Positions 27,766 through 36,748 of a stretch of 64,000 nt of DNA are shown piece after piece. The stretch comes from JAWKUK01 sp041398605 (GTDB lineage Bacteria; Planctomycetota; UBA1135; GCA-002686595): NCBI GenBank assembly GCA_041398605.1, contig JAWKUK010000004.1, positions 310,001-374,000 of the forward strand. Reading direction: 5' to 3'. A program made the position numbers and the translations under genes. The number at the start of each line of letters is the position of its first letter. Positions within the stretch are counted from its first letter, which is position 1. The notes beneath the pieces were generated by a model that did not search any database, was not told where the DNA came from, and worked only from the letters and a program-made list of their open reading frames with translations.

Positions 27766-29745
27766 ATGCGGGTCCTCCTCGCGTCCGCCCCCCACGCCGA
27801 CACCTTCGGATATTCGATGCCGCCGCCCGGGCTCCTCCGCCTCGGGGGCGCATTGCGCAGCGCCGGCATCGATGTCGCGCTCGAGGACCTCGCGTTCCGG
27901 GTGACGGAGGGGACACTGCCGCTCGACGACCGCCTCGCGGACGCGAGCGCGGCGTGGCTCGTTCGGGGCGGCGCACCCGAGGTCCTAGGGCTCTCTGTCA
28001 TGGGCGCGACGCTGCCGATCGCGCTCGCGATCGCCGAGCGCGTCAAGCGCAGCTCGCCCTCGACTTGGATCCTCATCGGCGGGCCCGGGACGACCGGCGT
28101 CGACGCCGCGCTCATCGAGCGCTTCTCCGCCATCGACGTCGTCGTGCGCGGCGAAGCAGAGGTCACGCTGCCCGAGCTGCTCACCCGCCGCGGCGCGGCG
28201 CTCGCCGGCGTGCGCGGGGTCACCTGGCGCGGGGAGCACGGCCTGGCGGTGCGCGAGCACGAGCGCCCGCCGATCGACGACCTCGCGGCGCTCCCCGACT
28301 ACGCCTGGGACCTGTTGCCCCCCATCGCCCGCTACAAGGAGCTCACGGGCGAGGCTGAGGGCCTCGTGCCGATCGACTCAGGCCGCGGCTGCGTCTACGA
28401 CTGCAGCTTCTGCACGATCGGGCGCTTCTGGGGCCGGCGCTCGCGGCCCTTGCCGGCGGCGCGGCTCGTCGACGAGGTCGCGGCGCTCGCGCACATGCCA
28501 GGGGCGCGGCGCGCCTACATGTGCCACGACCTCTTCGGCGCCAACCGCAAGCACGCCGTCGCCTTCTGCGAACGCATGCTCGAGCGCGACGTGCGCGTCC
28601 CGTTCGAGGTGCGCGCTCGCGTCGATCACCTGGACGCGGAGCTCATCGCCCTGATGGGGCGCGCGGGCTGCTACCGCGTGCTGCTCGGCGTCGAGTCCGG
28701 GGACGCGGAGGTCCGGCGGCTCGCCAACAAGGCCACGGCGGACGACCTCGACGTGCTCGGGGTCGTCGACGCGTGCACGGCGGCGGGCATCACGCCGATC
28801 CTGTCGCTCATCCTCGGGCTGCCGGGGGAGGACTGGCGCGGCCTCACGAAGTCCCTCGACCTGTGCGCGGACGCGGCGCTGCGCGGCGGCGTGAACCTCT
28901 CGCTGCACCTGCCGAACCCGCAGCCCGGGTGCGCGCTCGGGGAAGAGCTCGGGGCGGACGCGCGCCCGGTCGATGGCATCCCGCCCGACATGGCGTTTGG
29001 CGCCGGGACGACGGCGGCAGAGCGCGCGCTGATCGCCGCGCACCCCGATCTCTTCACGACCTGGGCGCTCTTGCCGTTGCCCGAGAAGCGCCTGCGCGAC
29101 CTCCACCGGCTCGCGACTTCGTTGCCGGACGTCTTGATGCGCTACGGCCGCACGTTCACTGCGCTGCGCCGGGTGCGCAACGAGGACGCGCTGGCGCTGT
29201 GCCGAACGGTCGACGCAACAGGGCGCAGCTTCGAGGCGTTCGCGCTGGCGCACAGCGAGCACCCGCTCGTCGCCGACGTCTTTGCGTGGGAGCGCGCCGC
29301 CGTCCGCGCTGGCGCGCGCGGCGCCGCTCCGCAAGCACGGCCTGCGTCCCACGCAGTGCTCAGCGCGGCGCCGCACACGCACCGGGACGAGCTCGTGCCG
29401 CGCGCCATCGCCGACGTCTTCACCGCGCGCTTTGACCTCGACGTGCTGACGCGGACCCTCATCACAGGCGCGCCTCTGCCCGAGCCCGGCGAAGTGCGCA
29501 CACACGCGACCGTCCCTGCCAGCGGCGTCATGCCTGGTGTACGGACGCTGAAGATCGGGGCTGGCGTCGCGACGGCGCTCGAGCACGTCGAGCGCGCGTT
29601 GCACGAGGAGCTGACGCTCGGCGCGCTGCGCGCGACGCGCCCCGGATTCACCCAGACGGTCGAACGCCTCGTGGACGCGGGGCTCGTCGCCCTCGTCCCC
29701 GCGCGCCGAGGCGGAGCGCGCGCAGGGATCGACGCTCAAGAGTGA
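27766..29745 (+). CDS. B12-binding-type radical SAM protein with PqqD-like C-terminus
   Basis: The 659-residue product opens with a Rossmann-like cobalamin-binding domain (MRVLLASAPHADTFGYSMPP, WILIGGPGTTGVDAAL). It lacks the classic DxHxxG motif, as many class B family members do. The radical SAM barrel has the CxxxCxxC cluster ligands C209, C213 and C216 (GRGCVYDCSFCTIGRFWG) and the GLPGE motif. The last ~100 residues (VRTLKIGAGVATALEH, LTLGALRATRPGFTQTVERL, VDAGLVALV) look like a winged helix of PqqD type, which often binds a peptide leader. No precursor peptide is seen next to it. Substrate unknown; methylation or C-C bond chemistry is plausible for the family. Confidence 0.85.
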   Translation: MRVLLASAPHADTFGYSMPPPGLLRLGGALRSAGIDVALEDLAFRVTEGTLPLDDRLADASAAWLVRGGAPEVLGLSVMGATLPIALAIAERVKRSSPSTWILIGGPGTTGVDAALIERFSAIDVVVRGEAEVTLPELLTRRGAALAGVRGVTWRGEHGLAVREHERPPIDDLAALPDYAWDLLPPIARYKELTGEAEGLVPIDSGRGCVYDCSFCTIGRFWGRRSRPLPAARLVDEVAALAHMPGARRAYMCHDLFGANRKHAVAFCERMLERDVRVPFEVRARVDHLDAELIALMGRAGCYRVLLGVESGDAEVRRLANKATADDLDVLGVVDACTAAGITPILSLILGLPGEDWRGLTKSLDLCADAALRGGVNLSLHLPNPQPGCALGEELGADARPVDGIPPDMAFGAGTTAAERALIAAHPDLFTTWALLPLPEKRLRDLHRLATSLPDVLMRYGRTFTALRRVRNEDALALCRTVDATGRSFEAFALAHSEHPLVADVFAWERAAVRAGARGAAPQARPASHAVLSAAPHTHRDELVPRAIADVFTARFDLDVLTRTLITGAPLPEPGEVRTHATVPASGVMPGVRTLKIGAGVATALEHVERALHEELTLGALRATRPGFTQTVERLVDAGLVALVPARRGGARAGIDAQE

Positions 29746-29793
29746 CCGGGCCGATCGATCACGTTCAGCCCGTGTGATGCCGCAGCGCTGGCG

Positions 29794-32700
29794 TCAGCGC
29801 AAGCGCTCGATGCGCACGCCGTCGACCCACGTCCCTTCGCTCGCCGTCGGACCGCCGGCGTGATTCTCGCGGAACCCGACCTGGAACGCGCCCTGGACGG
29901 GGCTGCCGGCCGGGAGCGCGCCGGAGAACAACACCTCGCCGTTCAGGCGGACCTCAAGCTTGCAGCCGCCCGCATCGTTGGGCACGAGGTCGAACTCGAA
30001 CCTGGACCACTTCCCAGGCACGACACGCAGCGCTGTGTTGCCGAGGGTCGCGAGCAACGTCACGGGGGCCCCATCCATGTTGTCGTGGGTCGCGTGCACG
30101 AGCTCCCATGCGCCTGGGTGGTCCACGCGACCGTCGGCGAGCTGGACACCCGCGCGGTTCTCGTAGATGAGCCAATAGCCGGACTCGTAGCCGCTCGCCG
30201 CTGGGGCGGCCGTAAAGAAGGTGCTGCCCTGCGACCCCGCAATGCCGACCGCGATCGCCTGCGCCGGGGCGCTCGCGCTCGGCACGTAGACCTCACCCGA
30301 GACGCGCAGGCCGCTGGTGGCGCCGAGCGCCGCATCGCCGAGCGCGCCGATCACGCCGCCGCCCGCGGTGTCGACGCAGCGCCAAGCGAGGCCGCCGTTG
30401 GGCGACGGCGGCAAGCCTGCGCTCGTCGGCGCGACGCGCCGCATCTGATCGTACGTCTGAAAGCCGGTCGTCAGCGGCGCCTCGAAGTCGATGCTCGCGG
30501 GCAGCGGCAGTGAGTCACCGTTCGCGAGGCCCGGCGAAGCGAGCAAGAACGAGAAGTCGGCGCGGTTGCGGCGGGTATCCGCCCCGTCTGGATAGCGCCC
30601 CATGCTGTACGGTTGCCCGTTCACGCCTAGGCCTGGCCCTACTTCGCCGATCCACGGCCAGCCGTTCGCGGTGACGCCGTGTGTCTCGCGCCGCGTCAGC
30701 TCATCGAGGCCGCCGAACGCCTCGTAGACGACCGAGTCGTACACATGGCCGCTGATCCCGTCGCGCAGCTGCAGCGCGCTCGGGTCGACGTTGAAGAGGT
30801 CGTCGCGGCCCGCCGCGAAGCCGAAGGTCGAGTCGACGTTCGCGACGGCAGGGTCACCGAGGACGAAGTGACCGAAGCCGCCGCCGTCATCGGGGATCGC
30901 GCCGAAGAGCGGGAACGAGGCCGCCACCGAGCCATCGCTCGAGTCGTACAGCCGCAGCTCGAGGCCAAAGGGCAGCGGGCCGGCAGGGCCATAGAGCTCC
31001 ACGAACTCTGCGCTCGCGTCGGCGTAACGGAGCTCATTGATGCGGTACGCGCGGCCGCCCGGCTCTGCTGCGTCGTAGGCGACCTCGTCGACGTCGAAGC
31101 GCCCTTGGGCGGCGCCGTCGCCTTCGACGACGAAGCCATAGAAGCCGATGTCCGCGCCGCCGAACGAGTCCAGGATGCCGTCGCCGTTCGAGAACGCGGG
31201 CTCGGTGGTCGCGAACGCCGTCGTCGTGAAGGGGTCGCTGAGGTCCCAGATCAGCTCGCGCTCGCCAGTGGTCGAGAGCGCGAAGGGCGGCGACGCCTCG
31301 AGGTGCCCTTGGGCGTCGACGGCGAGCATCCGGACGCTGTATGCGGGCTGCGCGACGCCGACCTGGACGCGCGCGATGAAGCGCGACGTGCGGTCGACGT
31401 GCCCCAGCGGCGCATTGAGGTCGGTCACGGACGACGCGAGCGGGCTCGCGAGGAGCTCGTGCGCGAACACTGCGCGATTGCCCGTCGCGCCCTCGAAGTC
31501 GAAGACACAGCGCAGCGCCCCGCCGTCGAGCGACGGGACGAGGCTGCGACTGGAATCGAGGTCGACGTCGCCGCGCGTGTCGCGCGCTTCGTTCGGGTCG
31601 CGCCAGCGCGGGTCCAAGCCATCAAAGCCGTCGAGCACAAACCGCGTGGTCCCGGCCGGAGCGAAGGCCTCCTGGCATAGCTGATAGATGTGCGGGTAGG
31701 TGCGCGTGCGCGCGACCGAGCCGCCCGTGCGCGGATCGATCGACGTGAACTCGGCCATCCACATCAAGGACCAGAACCCGACGCCGCCGAGCCGCCGCCC
31801 GGCCCAGGTGTTGCCCGGGTCGCGCATGCTCAATGCGTGCCGCACCTCGACCTCGAGGGCGTCGAGCGCCTCGAACGTCCGCACGCGCTGCGTGCCGTCG
31901 TTCCAGGTGTACCAGCCGGCCTCGTCGCCGCGCTGGTAACGCGCGGCGACGGGCCCGATCGCAGGGTTGAGCGTCACGTCATAGAGCGCGTCCGTGAAGC
32001 CCCCGGAGGTCGCGTTCGAGCCGACGCCGTTGTACGCGCTGACCCCGTCCCAGCGCCGCGAGTACGCGGAGATCACCGGCACGAGCTTCTCTGGGGGGAG
32101 CCCCGCGTTCAAGTACGCGTGCATGCGCGACGCGCCGAGGCAGTTGTCGAAGTCGCTGATCGCGTGCGCGGTCGAGCCCGAGGCCCAGTCGTACATGCTG
32201 TACAGCATGTAGTCGATCGCCGGTGTGATCCCGCTGGTCGCGTTGAAGTTCCACTGGCTCGAGCTGAAGATCGCGTTGGTGTAGATGCTGAGTTCGTAGT
32301 CCGGCCCGAGCGTGTCCAGCCCAGCGCGCAGCTCGTGCGTGAACGCCGTGATCCCGTCGCGGACGGCCGTACCCCAGGAGAACTCGAGGTCGAGGCTGAC
32401 GCCGTGCGAGTAGCTGTCCGCGGCGAGGATCGCGACGAGCTCGTTGACGAGCGTCGCGCGGCGCGCAGGCGAGGTCATCACCGTCGCGAGCGAACCGCCC
32501 GCCGCATCGTCGAAGTTGGCCAAGACGAGCACGACGCGCACGTCTGCGGCCTGAGCCGCGCCGCCGGCCTTCAGATACGCTGAGCGGCCGGTGAACGCGG
32601 CCGTCCCCGTCAGGTGCCCGCTCGCGTCGAAGCCGACAAACCGCGACCCGACGTGGGTCAGCGAGCGCCAGCGCAAGTGCGGGACCTGCGTCTCGCTCTG

Positions 32701-33159
32701 CAAGTAGCCGAAGACGACAAAGTCGCGCGCGAGGCCCGAGCTCCCGGCCCGCAGTTGGCGCGGACCGAGCGGGCTGCCCCCGCGCCGGGAGGGGGCGGCG
32801 GCCGCGCTGCGCTCGAGCGCGGCGAGCTCCGCGTCATCGTCCGTCGGCGGCTGCAGGTCCGCGCCGAGCTCGAGGAGCTGCGCGCGGTGGACCGAACCCG
32901 CTCGCTCGACGCCGCGCCCGATGGGGTCGGCGGGCCCGGCGGGCCCGGCGGGATCAGCGGAAGCAGCGGAAGCAGCGGAACCGGCGGCTCCGACGCGTTC
33001 AGCGGGTGCGACGGGATCGGCGGCCAGAGCGCGCTCCGAAGCGCGCTCTTGCGTTGAGGGGAGCGAGCTCGCCAAGAGGGGCTGAGCCAACGCCGAGAGC
33101 GAGAGGAGCAGGGCCACCGCGAGGCGCCCTGTGCCGCGCTGAAGTTGCGTCGAGAGCAT
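29794..33159 (-). CDS. Large secreted GH18-like protein with a lamin-tail-type domain
   Basis: The 1121-residue protein begins at the ATG at 33159 with a signal peptide (RLAVALLLSLSALAQPLLASS) and an Ala/Pro-rich stretch. Residues 150-520 resemble a GH18 chitinase-like barrel (RVVLVLANFDDAAGGSLATV, GVSLDLEFSWG, YELSIYTNAIFSS, GVGFWSLMWMAEF). The DGxDxDxE signature is reduced to HGVSLDLE, keeping the final Asp-x-Glu. After the barrel come beta-sandwich regions, including a lamin-tail-like segment (YRINELRYADASAEFVELYG). The C-terminal domain resembles a laminin-G/DUF1080 fold. It may bind or cleave a GlcNAc-containing glycan; activity is uncertain because of the altered motif. It converges on the radical SAM gene. 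Confidence 0.72.
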   Translation of the reverse strand: MLSTQLQRGTGRLAVALLLSLSALAQPLLASSLPSTQERASERALAADPVAPAERVGAAGSAASAASADPAGPAGPADPIGRGVERAGSVHRAQLLELGADLQPPTDDDAELAALERSAAAAPSRRGGSPLGPRQLRAGSSGLARDFVVFGYLQSETQVPHLRWRSLTHVGSRFVGFDASGHLTGTAAFTGRSAYLKAGGAAQAADVRVVLVLANFDDAAGGSLATVMTSPARRATLVNELVAILAADSYSHGVSLDLEFSWGTAVRDGITAFTHELRAGLDTLGPDYELSIYTNAIFSSSQWNFNATSGITPAIDYMLYSMYDWASGSTAHAISDFDNCLGASRMHAYLNAGLPPEKLVPVISAYSRRWDGVSAYNGVGSNATSGGFTDALYDVTLNPAIGPVAARYQRGDEAGWYTWNDGTQRVRTFEALDALEVEVRHALSMRDPGNTWAGRRLGGVGFWSLMWMAEFTSIDPRTGGSVARTRTYPHIYQLCQEAFAPAGTTRFVLDGFDGLDPRWRDPNEARDTRGDVDLDSSRSLVPSLDGGALRCVFDFEGATGNRAVFAHELLASPLASSVTDLNAPLGHVDRTSRFIARVQVGVAQPAYSVRMLAVDAQGHLEASPPFALSTTGERELIWDLSDPFTTTAFATTEPAFSNGDGILDSFGGADIGFYGFVVEGDGAAQGRFDVDEVAYDAAEPGGRAYRINELRYADASAEFVELYGPAGPLPFGLELRLYDSSDGSVAASFPLFGAIPDDGGGFGHFVLGDPAVANVDSTFGFAAGRDDLFNVDPSALQLRDGISGHVYDSVVYEAFGGLDELTRRETHGVTANGWPWIGEVGPGLGVNGQPYSMGRYPDGADTRRNRADFSFLLASPGLANGDSLPLPASIDFEAPLTTGFQTYDQMRRVAPTSAGLPPSPNGGLAWRCVDTAGGGVIGALGDAALGATSGLRVSGEVYVPSASAPAQAIAVGIAGSQGSTFFTAAPAASGYESGYWLIYENRAGVQLADGRVDHPGAWELVHATHDNMDGAPVTLLATLGNTALRVVPGKWSRFEFDLVPNDAGGCKLEVRLNGEVLFSGALPAGSPVQGAFQVGFRENHAGGPTASEGTWVDGVRIERLR

Positions 33160-33293
33160 CCCACTACTGTAGGTGCTGCGCACGTTTCGCGCTGGCAAGG
33201 CGCGCCGCGACGAATCGCGCGCCGGCAGCGCCGAGCCGCGGTTGAATCTGGTTGAATGGTGCCAAAGCGAGGCACCCGCCCGCCCACCGCACC

Positions 33294-35708
33294 ATGATCT
33301 CGACCCGCACCGCCGAGTTCCCGGTCCTGCTCGCGTTCCCGCCCCAGGGGCACTGGACGCAGCCGCACCTCGCCATCCCCTCGCTCGTCGCGTGGTTGCG
33401 CGCGCAGGGCTACGCGAATGTCCAACAAATGGACCTGTCGGTCGAGGCCTTCGACCACTTCCTCTCGCGGCGCTACCTCGAGCGCGCGCGCGCGATGGTC
33501 GCTGAGCGGCTCCAATTGGGGCGCCTACAAGACGCGGCGTCATTGGGGCTCGGGGACGCGCGCGCGTGGCGCGCGGCGGTCGAAGCCGCCGCGTCCGCGG
33601 ACGCCCTGATCGAGCGCGTCGAGGACGCGAAGCGGCTGGTCCGCGGCCAGGACGCCGAGACCGACGGCGAGCGCGGGTTCTGGGAGCCTGACCGGTACTT
33701 GCCGGCCGTGCGCACCCTCTATCACGGCCTCCGGCTCGTCTCGGCGGCGCACTTCCCGAGCGAGCTCACGCCCCACAACTTCACGATGCGGTACTCGAAC
33801 GATCGCTCGTTCGAAGTGCTCGCCGCGACGTTCGATGAGGACGAGAACCCCTTCATCGCGTTCTATCGCGAGCGCGTGCTTCCGCGCATCATCGCGTCCA
33901 AGCCGCGGGTGCTCGGGTTGTCCGTGCTGTACGGGAGCCAGCTCGTGCCCGCGTTGACGCTCGGACGGATGGTGAAGCAGGCGCTGCCGGACTGCCACGT
34001 GACCGCAGGCGGAGGCTACCTCGCCTACGTCGGCAAGAAGGTCATGCAGGCGCCGGGCGTCGACGCGTGCCTCGACTCGATCGTGTTCCACGAGGGCGAG
34101 GCGCCGCTGCTGGCGCTCTGCGACGCCCTGCGCGAGCTCGAGTCGGCGCCGGGCGTGACGCCGAGCGTCGGCTCGCGCGCGGACTTGACCTCGGTCGGCT
34201 CGCTCGCCTGGTACGACCGGCGGGGCGGCGGCGCGCGCCCGACCTTCAACACGCCGGCGCACCCGATCAAGCTCGATGACGCGCCAGCGCCGGAGTTCGA
34301 CGGCTTGCCGCTCGACAAGTACTTCTCGCCGCGCCTCGTCGTCCCCTACGACGTCAACCGCGGCTGCTACTACGGAGAGTGCACGTTCTGCACGCTGCCG
34401 ACGGTCATCGGCCCGGGCTACCGCACGCGCAGCGCCGAGACGATCGCGCGCCACGTGTTGGAGCTGCGCGATCGCTACGCGACGACCCACTTCAACTTCA
34501 TCACCGACTGCATGCCGCCGGGCCTCCTGGAGGAGCTGCCGAAGCGCCTGATCGACGGCGAGGCTGGCATCACGTGGTGGGCCGACGCGCGCGTCGAGCC
34601 GAAGGCGTACACGCCGGCGGGCACGCAGCTCTTGTACGACTCCGGCTGCCGCAAGCTGCTCTTCGGCTTCGAGTCGGCCTCGAAGCGCATCCTCAAGATG
34701 ATGATGAAGGGCCAGAGCCTGAAGACCGTCGCAGAGGTCGCGCAGAACTGCGCTAAGGCCGACATCTCGGTCACGTTCTACGCGATGGTCGGCTTCCCGA
34801 CGGAGACGCGCGAGGAGGCGCGCGCGACGCTCGCGTTCCTCGAAGAGCACGCTGGGACGGTGCGCGAGGTGTCGCTGCAGACCTTCCACATCGATGAGGT
34901 CGCCTTGACCTACCGCGACCCCGAGCGGTTCGGCCTGAAGATCCTCGACGACCCCGGCGCGGACCTCGCCCTGTACCACGACTACGAGGCCGAGTCGGGC
35001 ATGACGCAGGAGGAGGCCGCCGAGATGTTCGAGGAGCTCATGGCCTCGTTCCGGCGCCATCTGCCCCTCTTCGCGGGGGACAACGTCTTCTACTTCATGC
35101 AGAAGAGCCACTACTTCCTGCACCTCGCTGGAACGCCTGAGCGCGCGCCCGAGACGCCGGACTCGTTCGAGCAGCGCCTGCGCGCCCGGATGACGGCCAA
35201 GGACGCGCGGAGCGCGAGCGGCGCGCTGCGCGTGCGCCCAGGGCTCGCGTCCGTTCCGCTGTCGTTCTCGTACAAGGGGGCGCGCGACCTGCTCGCCCAC
35301 CCGCTCGCGCGCGCCTCGCGCCCCGACTTCCTCACCGGTCGGTACGTCGGCGAAGCGGAGGCGACCGCCGAGGCGCGCCTCGGGCACCTGCCGCGCACGT
35401 CGAGCGTCCTCGTCTACGACGGCGACAGCGCCGAGTTCGTCGAGCTGCGCCCCGACGGCCTCGCGGTGCTCCGTGCGCTCGAGCGCGCGGGCAGCTTGGA
35501 GGCGCTCGCGCGCACCGCCTCGCCCGCCGGCCGCGCCCGGCTCGAGGCGTTTGCCGCCGAGCTGCACCGGCTCGGCATCTTGACCACCGAGCGCGTGGGC
35601 GACGCGCCCGAGACCCTGCGCCCTGCGCCGCGCGGCGCCGGGCAGAGCCTGATCCACCCGACGTTCATCGAACCCCGCGAGGAGAGCCACCATGCACCGC
35701 AAAGCTGA
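33294..35708 (+). CDS. B12-binding radical SAM protein with fused PqqD-like domain, candidate peptide maturase
   Basis: This 804-residue protein has an N-terminal cobalamin-type Rossmann domain with a long helical insertion (about 1-290; PVLLAFPPQGHWTQPHLAIP). The radical SAM domain carries cluster cysteines C358, C363 and C366 in NRGCYYGECTFCTLPT, a CxxxxCxxC spacing seen in some B12 radical SAM enzymes. The glycine-rich GFESASKRILKMMMKGQ and VGFPTETREEA motifs follow. Residues of about 700-775 (VLVYDGDSAEFVELRPDGLA, LRALERAGSLEALARTA, LHRLGILTTE) fit a PqqD-like winged helix, the leader-recognition element of many RiPP pathways. The start at 33294 is the first in-frame ATG. Its end overlaps a 65-codon peptide gene by 17 nt. 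Likely role: modifying that peptide; not proven. Confidence 0.85.
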   Translation: MISTRTAEFPVLLAFPPQGHWTQPHLAIPSLVAWLRAQGYANVQQMDLSVEAFDHFLSRRYLERARAMVAERLQLGRLQDAASLGLGDARAWRAAVEAAASADALIERVEDAKRLVRGQDAETDGERGFWEPDRYLPAVRTLYHGLRLVSAAHFPSELTPHNFTMRYSNDRSFEVLAATFDEDENPFIAFYRERVLPRIIASKPRVLGLSVLYGSQLVPALTLGRMVKQALPDCHVTAGGGYLAYVGKKVMQAPGVDACLDSIVFHEGEAPLLALCDALRELESAPGVTPSVGSRADLTSVGSLAWYDRRGGGARPTFNTPAHPIKLDDAPAPEFDGLPLDKYFSPRLVVPYDVNRGCYYGECTFCTLPTVIGPGYRTRSAETIARHVLELRDRYATTHFNFITDCMPPGLLEELPKRLIDGEAGITWWADARVEPKAYTPAGTQLLYDSGCRKLLFGFESASKRILKMMMKGQSLKTVAEVAQNCAKADISVTFYAMVGFPTETREEARATLAFLEEHAGTVREVSLQTFHIDEVALTYRDPERFGLKILDDPGADLALYHDYEAESGMTQEEAAEMFEELMASFRRHLPLFAGDNVFYFMQKSHYFLHLAGTPERAPETPDSFEQRLRARMTAKDARSASGALRVRPGLASVPLSFSYKGARDLLAHPLARASRPDFLTGRYVGEAEATAEARLGHLPRTSSVLVYDGDSAEFVELRPDGLAVLRALERAGSLEALARTASPAGRARLEAFAAELHRLGILTTERVGDAPETLRPAPRGAGQSLIHPTFIEPREESHHAPQS

Positions 35709-35889
35709 GACCAAAGGCGCCGCCGAGGCCCAAGACCAGTCCGTGTCCACCGACCAGGCGCAGGGCGCCGCGCGCTCGGACGGCCCCCCGAGCACAGGGG
35801 GGGACCTCGATTTCGAGGCCCTCGACCTCTCGATCGAGACGGTCGAGGAGCGCATCAGCCCGAGCGAGACGAACGTCTTCGACAAGTAG
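35692..35889 (+). CDS. 65-residue peptide, candidate RiPP precursor
   Basis: The small gene starts at an ATG 17 nt before the end of the radical SAM gene and has a clear gaggag Shine-Dalgarno about 9 nt upstream, so translation is coupled. The N-terminal 40 residues are hydrophilic and low in structure. The C-terminal part reads DLDFEALDLSIETVEERIS, then PSETNVFDK. There are no Cys residues, so thioether chemistry is excluded; Phe, Asn, Thr, Asp or Lys side chains would be targets. I recall ExxEERIxP-like stretches in other short planctomycete peptides, but this is memory rather than evidence. The alternative is a small structural partner of the enzyme. Coding status is well supported; the precursor role is inference. 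Confidence 0.7.
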   Translation: MHRKAETKGAAEAQDQSVSTDQAQGAARSDGPPSTGGDLDFEALDLSIETVEERISPSETNVFDK

Positions 35890-36031
35890 CGGCCGACGGC
35901 GCCCGTTGGGCTCGCCGGCGCCGCGCTACAGGGTTCGCGCCCAACTGCCGACATGGGGATTGACCCGGGCCTCCGCCCGTGGCCAACCTGGAACCGGTGA
36001 GCGACCGTCAGGCAGCGACCACCAAGCAGCA

Positions 36032-36745
36032 ATGAGCGGCGAGACCACCGAGAGCGTGTACCTGACCCACCCGCAGACCTGCGCGGCGGACGACTACTGG
36101 GGTCAGGTCCGGCGCACCGTCAATGGGCAGCCGCTCCCCCAGCGCCAGATCGACCTCATCGTCGACGCCATGGCGGAGGCGCTCGACCTCGGCGCGCAAG
36201 ACCGGCTCTTGGACCTCTGCTGCGGGAACGGCGCGCTGACCACGTACTGGTTCGCCCGCTGCGCGGGCGGCCTCGGGGTCGACTTCTCGCCGTACCTCGT
36301 CGACATCGCGCGCCAGCGCTTCAGCCATGGGCCCCACGAGCGCTACCACATCGAGTCGGTCCTGACGTTCGCGCAAGGGCCGCAGCCCTATGGGGCCTTC
36401 GACAAGGCCGTGTGCTACGGCTCGCTGCAATACCTGCGGCGCAGCGACGTCGCAGCGCTGCTCCGTGGCTTGCGCCGCGCCCAGCCGACCCTCCAGCGCC
36501 TCGTGCTCGGGAACGTCCCCGACCGTGACCTCGTCGCTGCGTTCGCCCGGCCTGGCGTCGACGTGCCGCTCGACGACCCGGAGAGCGCGATCGGGTGCTG
36601 GTGGGGCGCCGCGGACCTGCGCGCCGTCGCCGAGGACGCGGGCTGGGACCTCCAGGTCCGCCGCATGCCAAGCGAGTTCTATTCCGCCCACTACCGCTTC
36701 GACGCGGTCCTGACGCCGCGGCCCAACGAGCGCGAGGGAACCTGA
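36032..36745 (+). CDS. Class I SAM-dependent methyltransferase
   Basis: The 237-residue protein has motif I LLDLCCGNGALTTYW, an acidic motif II region (GGLGVDFSPYLVDIARQRF) and a motif III/IV stretch FDKAVCYGSLQYL. The C-terminal helices and strands include a Trp-rich cap (AIGCWWGAADLRAVAEDAGW). The substrate cannot be inferred; the acceptor may be a sugar or a small molecule. It follows the peptide gene after 142 bp and is 3 bp before the sulfotransferase gene, so it may lead the downstream operon. The ATG at 36032 is used because upstream codons do not resemble the family. Confidence 0.85.
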   Translation: MSGETTESVYLTHPQTCAADDYWGQVRRTVNGQPLPQRQIDLIVDAMAEALDLGAQDRLLDLCCGNGALTTYWFARCAGGLGVDFSPYLVDIARQRFSHGPHERYHIESVLTFAQGPQPYGAFDKAVCYGSLQYLRRSDVAALLRGLRRAQPTLQRLVLGNVPDRDLVAAFARPGVDVPLDDPESAIGCWWGAADLRAVAEDAGWDLQVRRMPSEFYSAHYRFDAVLTPRPNEREGT

Positions 36746-36748
36746 GCG

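Noticed and set aside
33540..36032. An 830-codon open frame antisense to the radical SAM gene
   Set aside because: Arg/Leu/Val/Ala-rich shadow frame with no recognisable motif; the plus-strand enzyme has cluster cysteines and a conserved fold.
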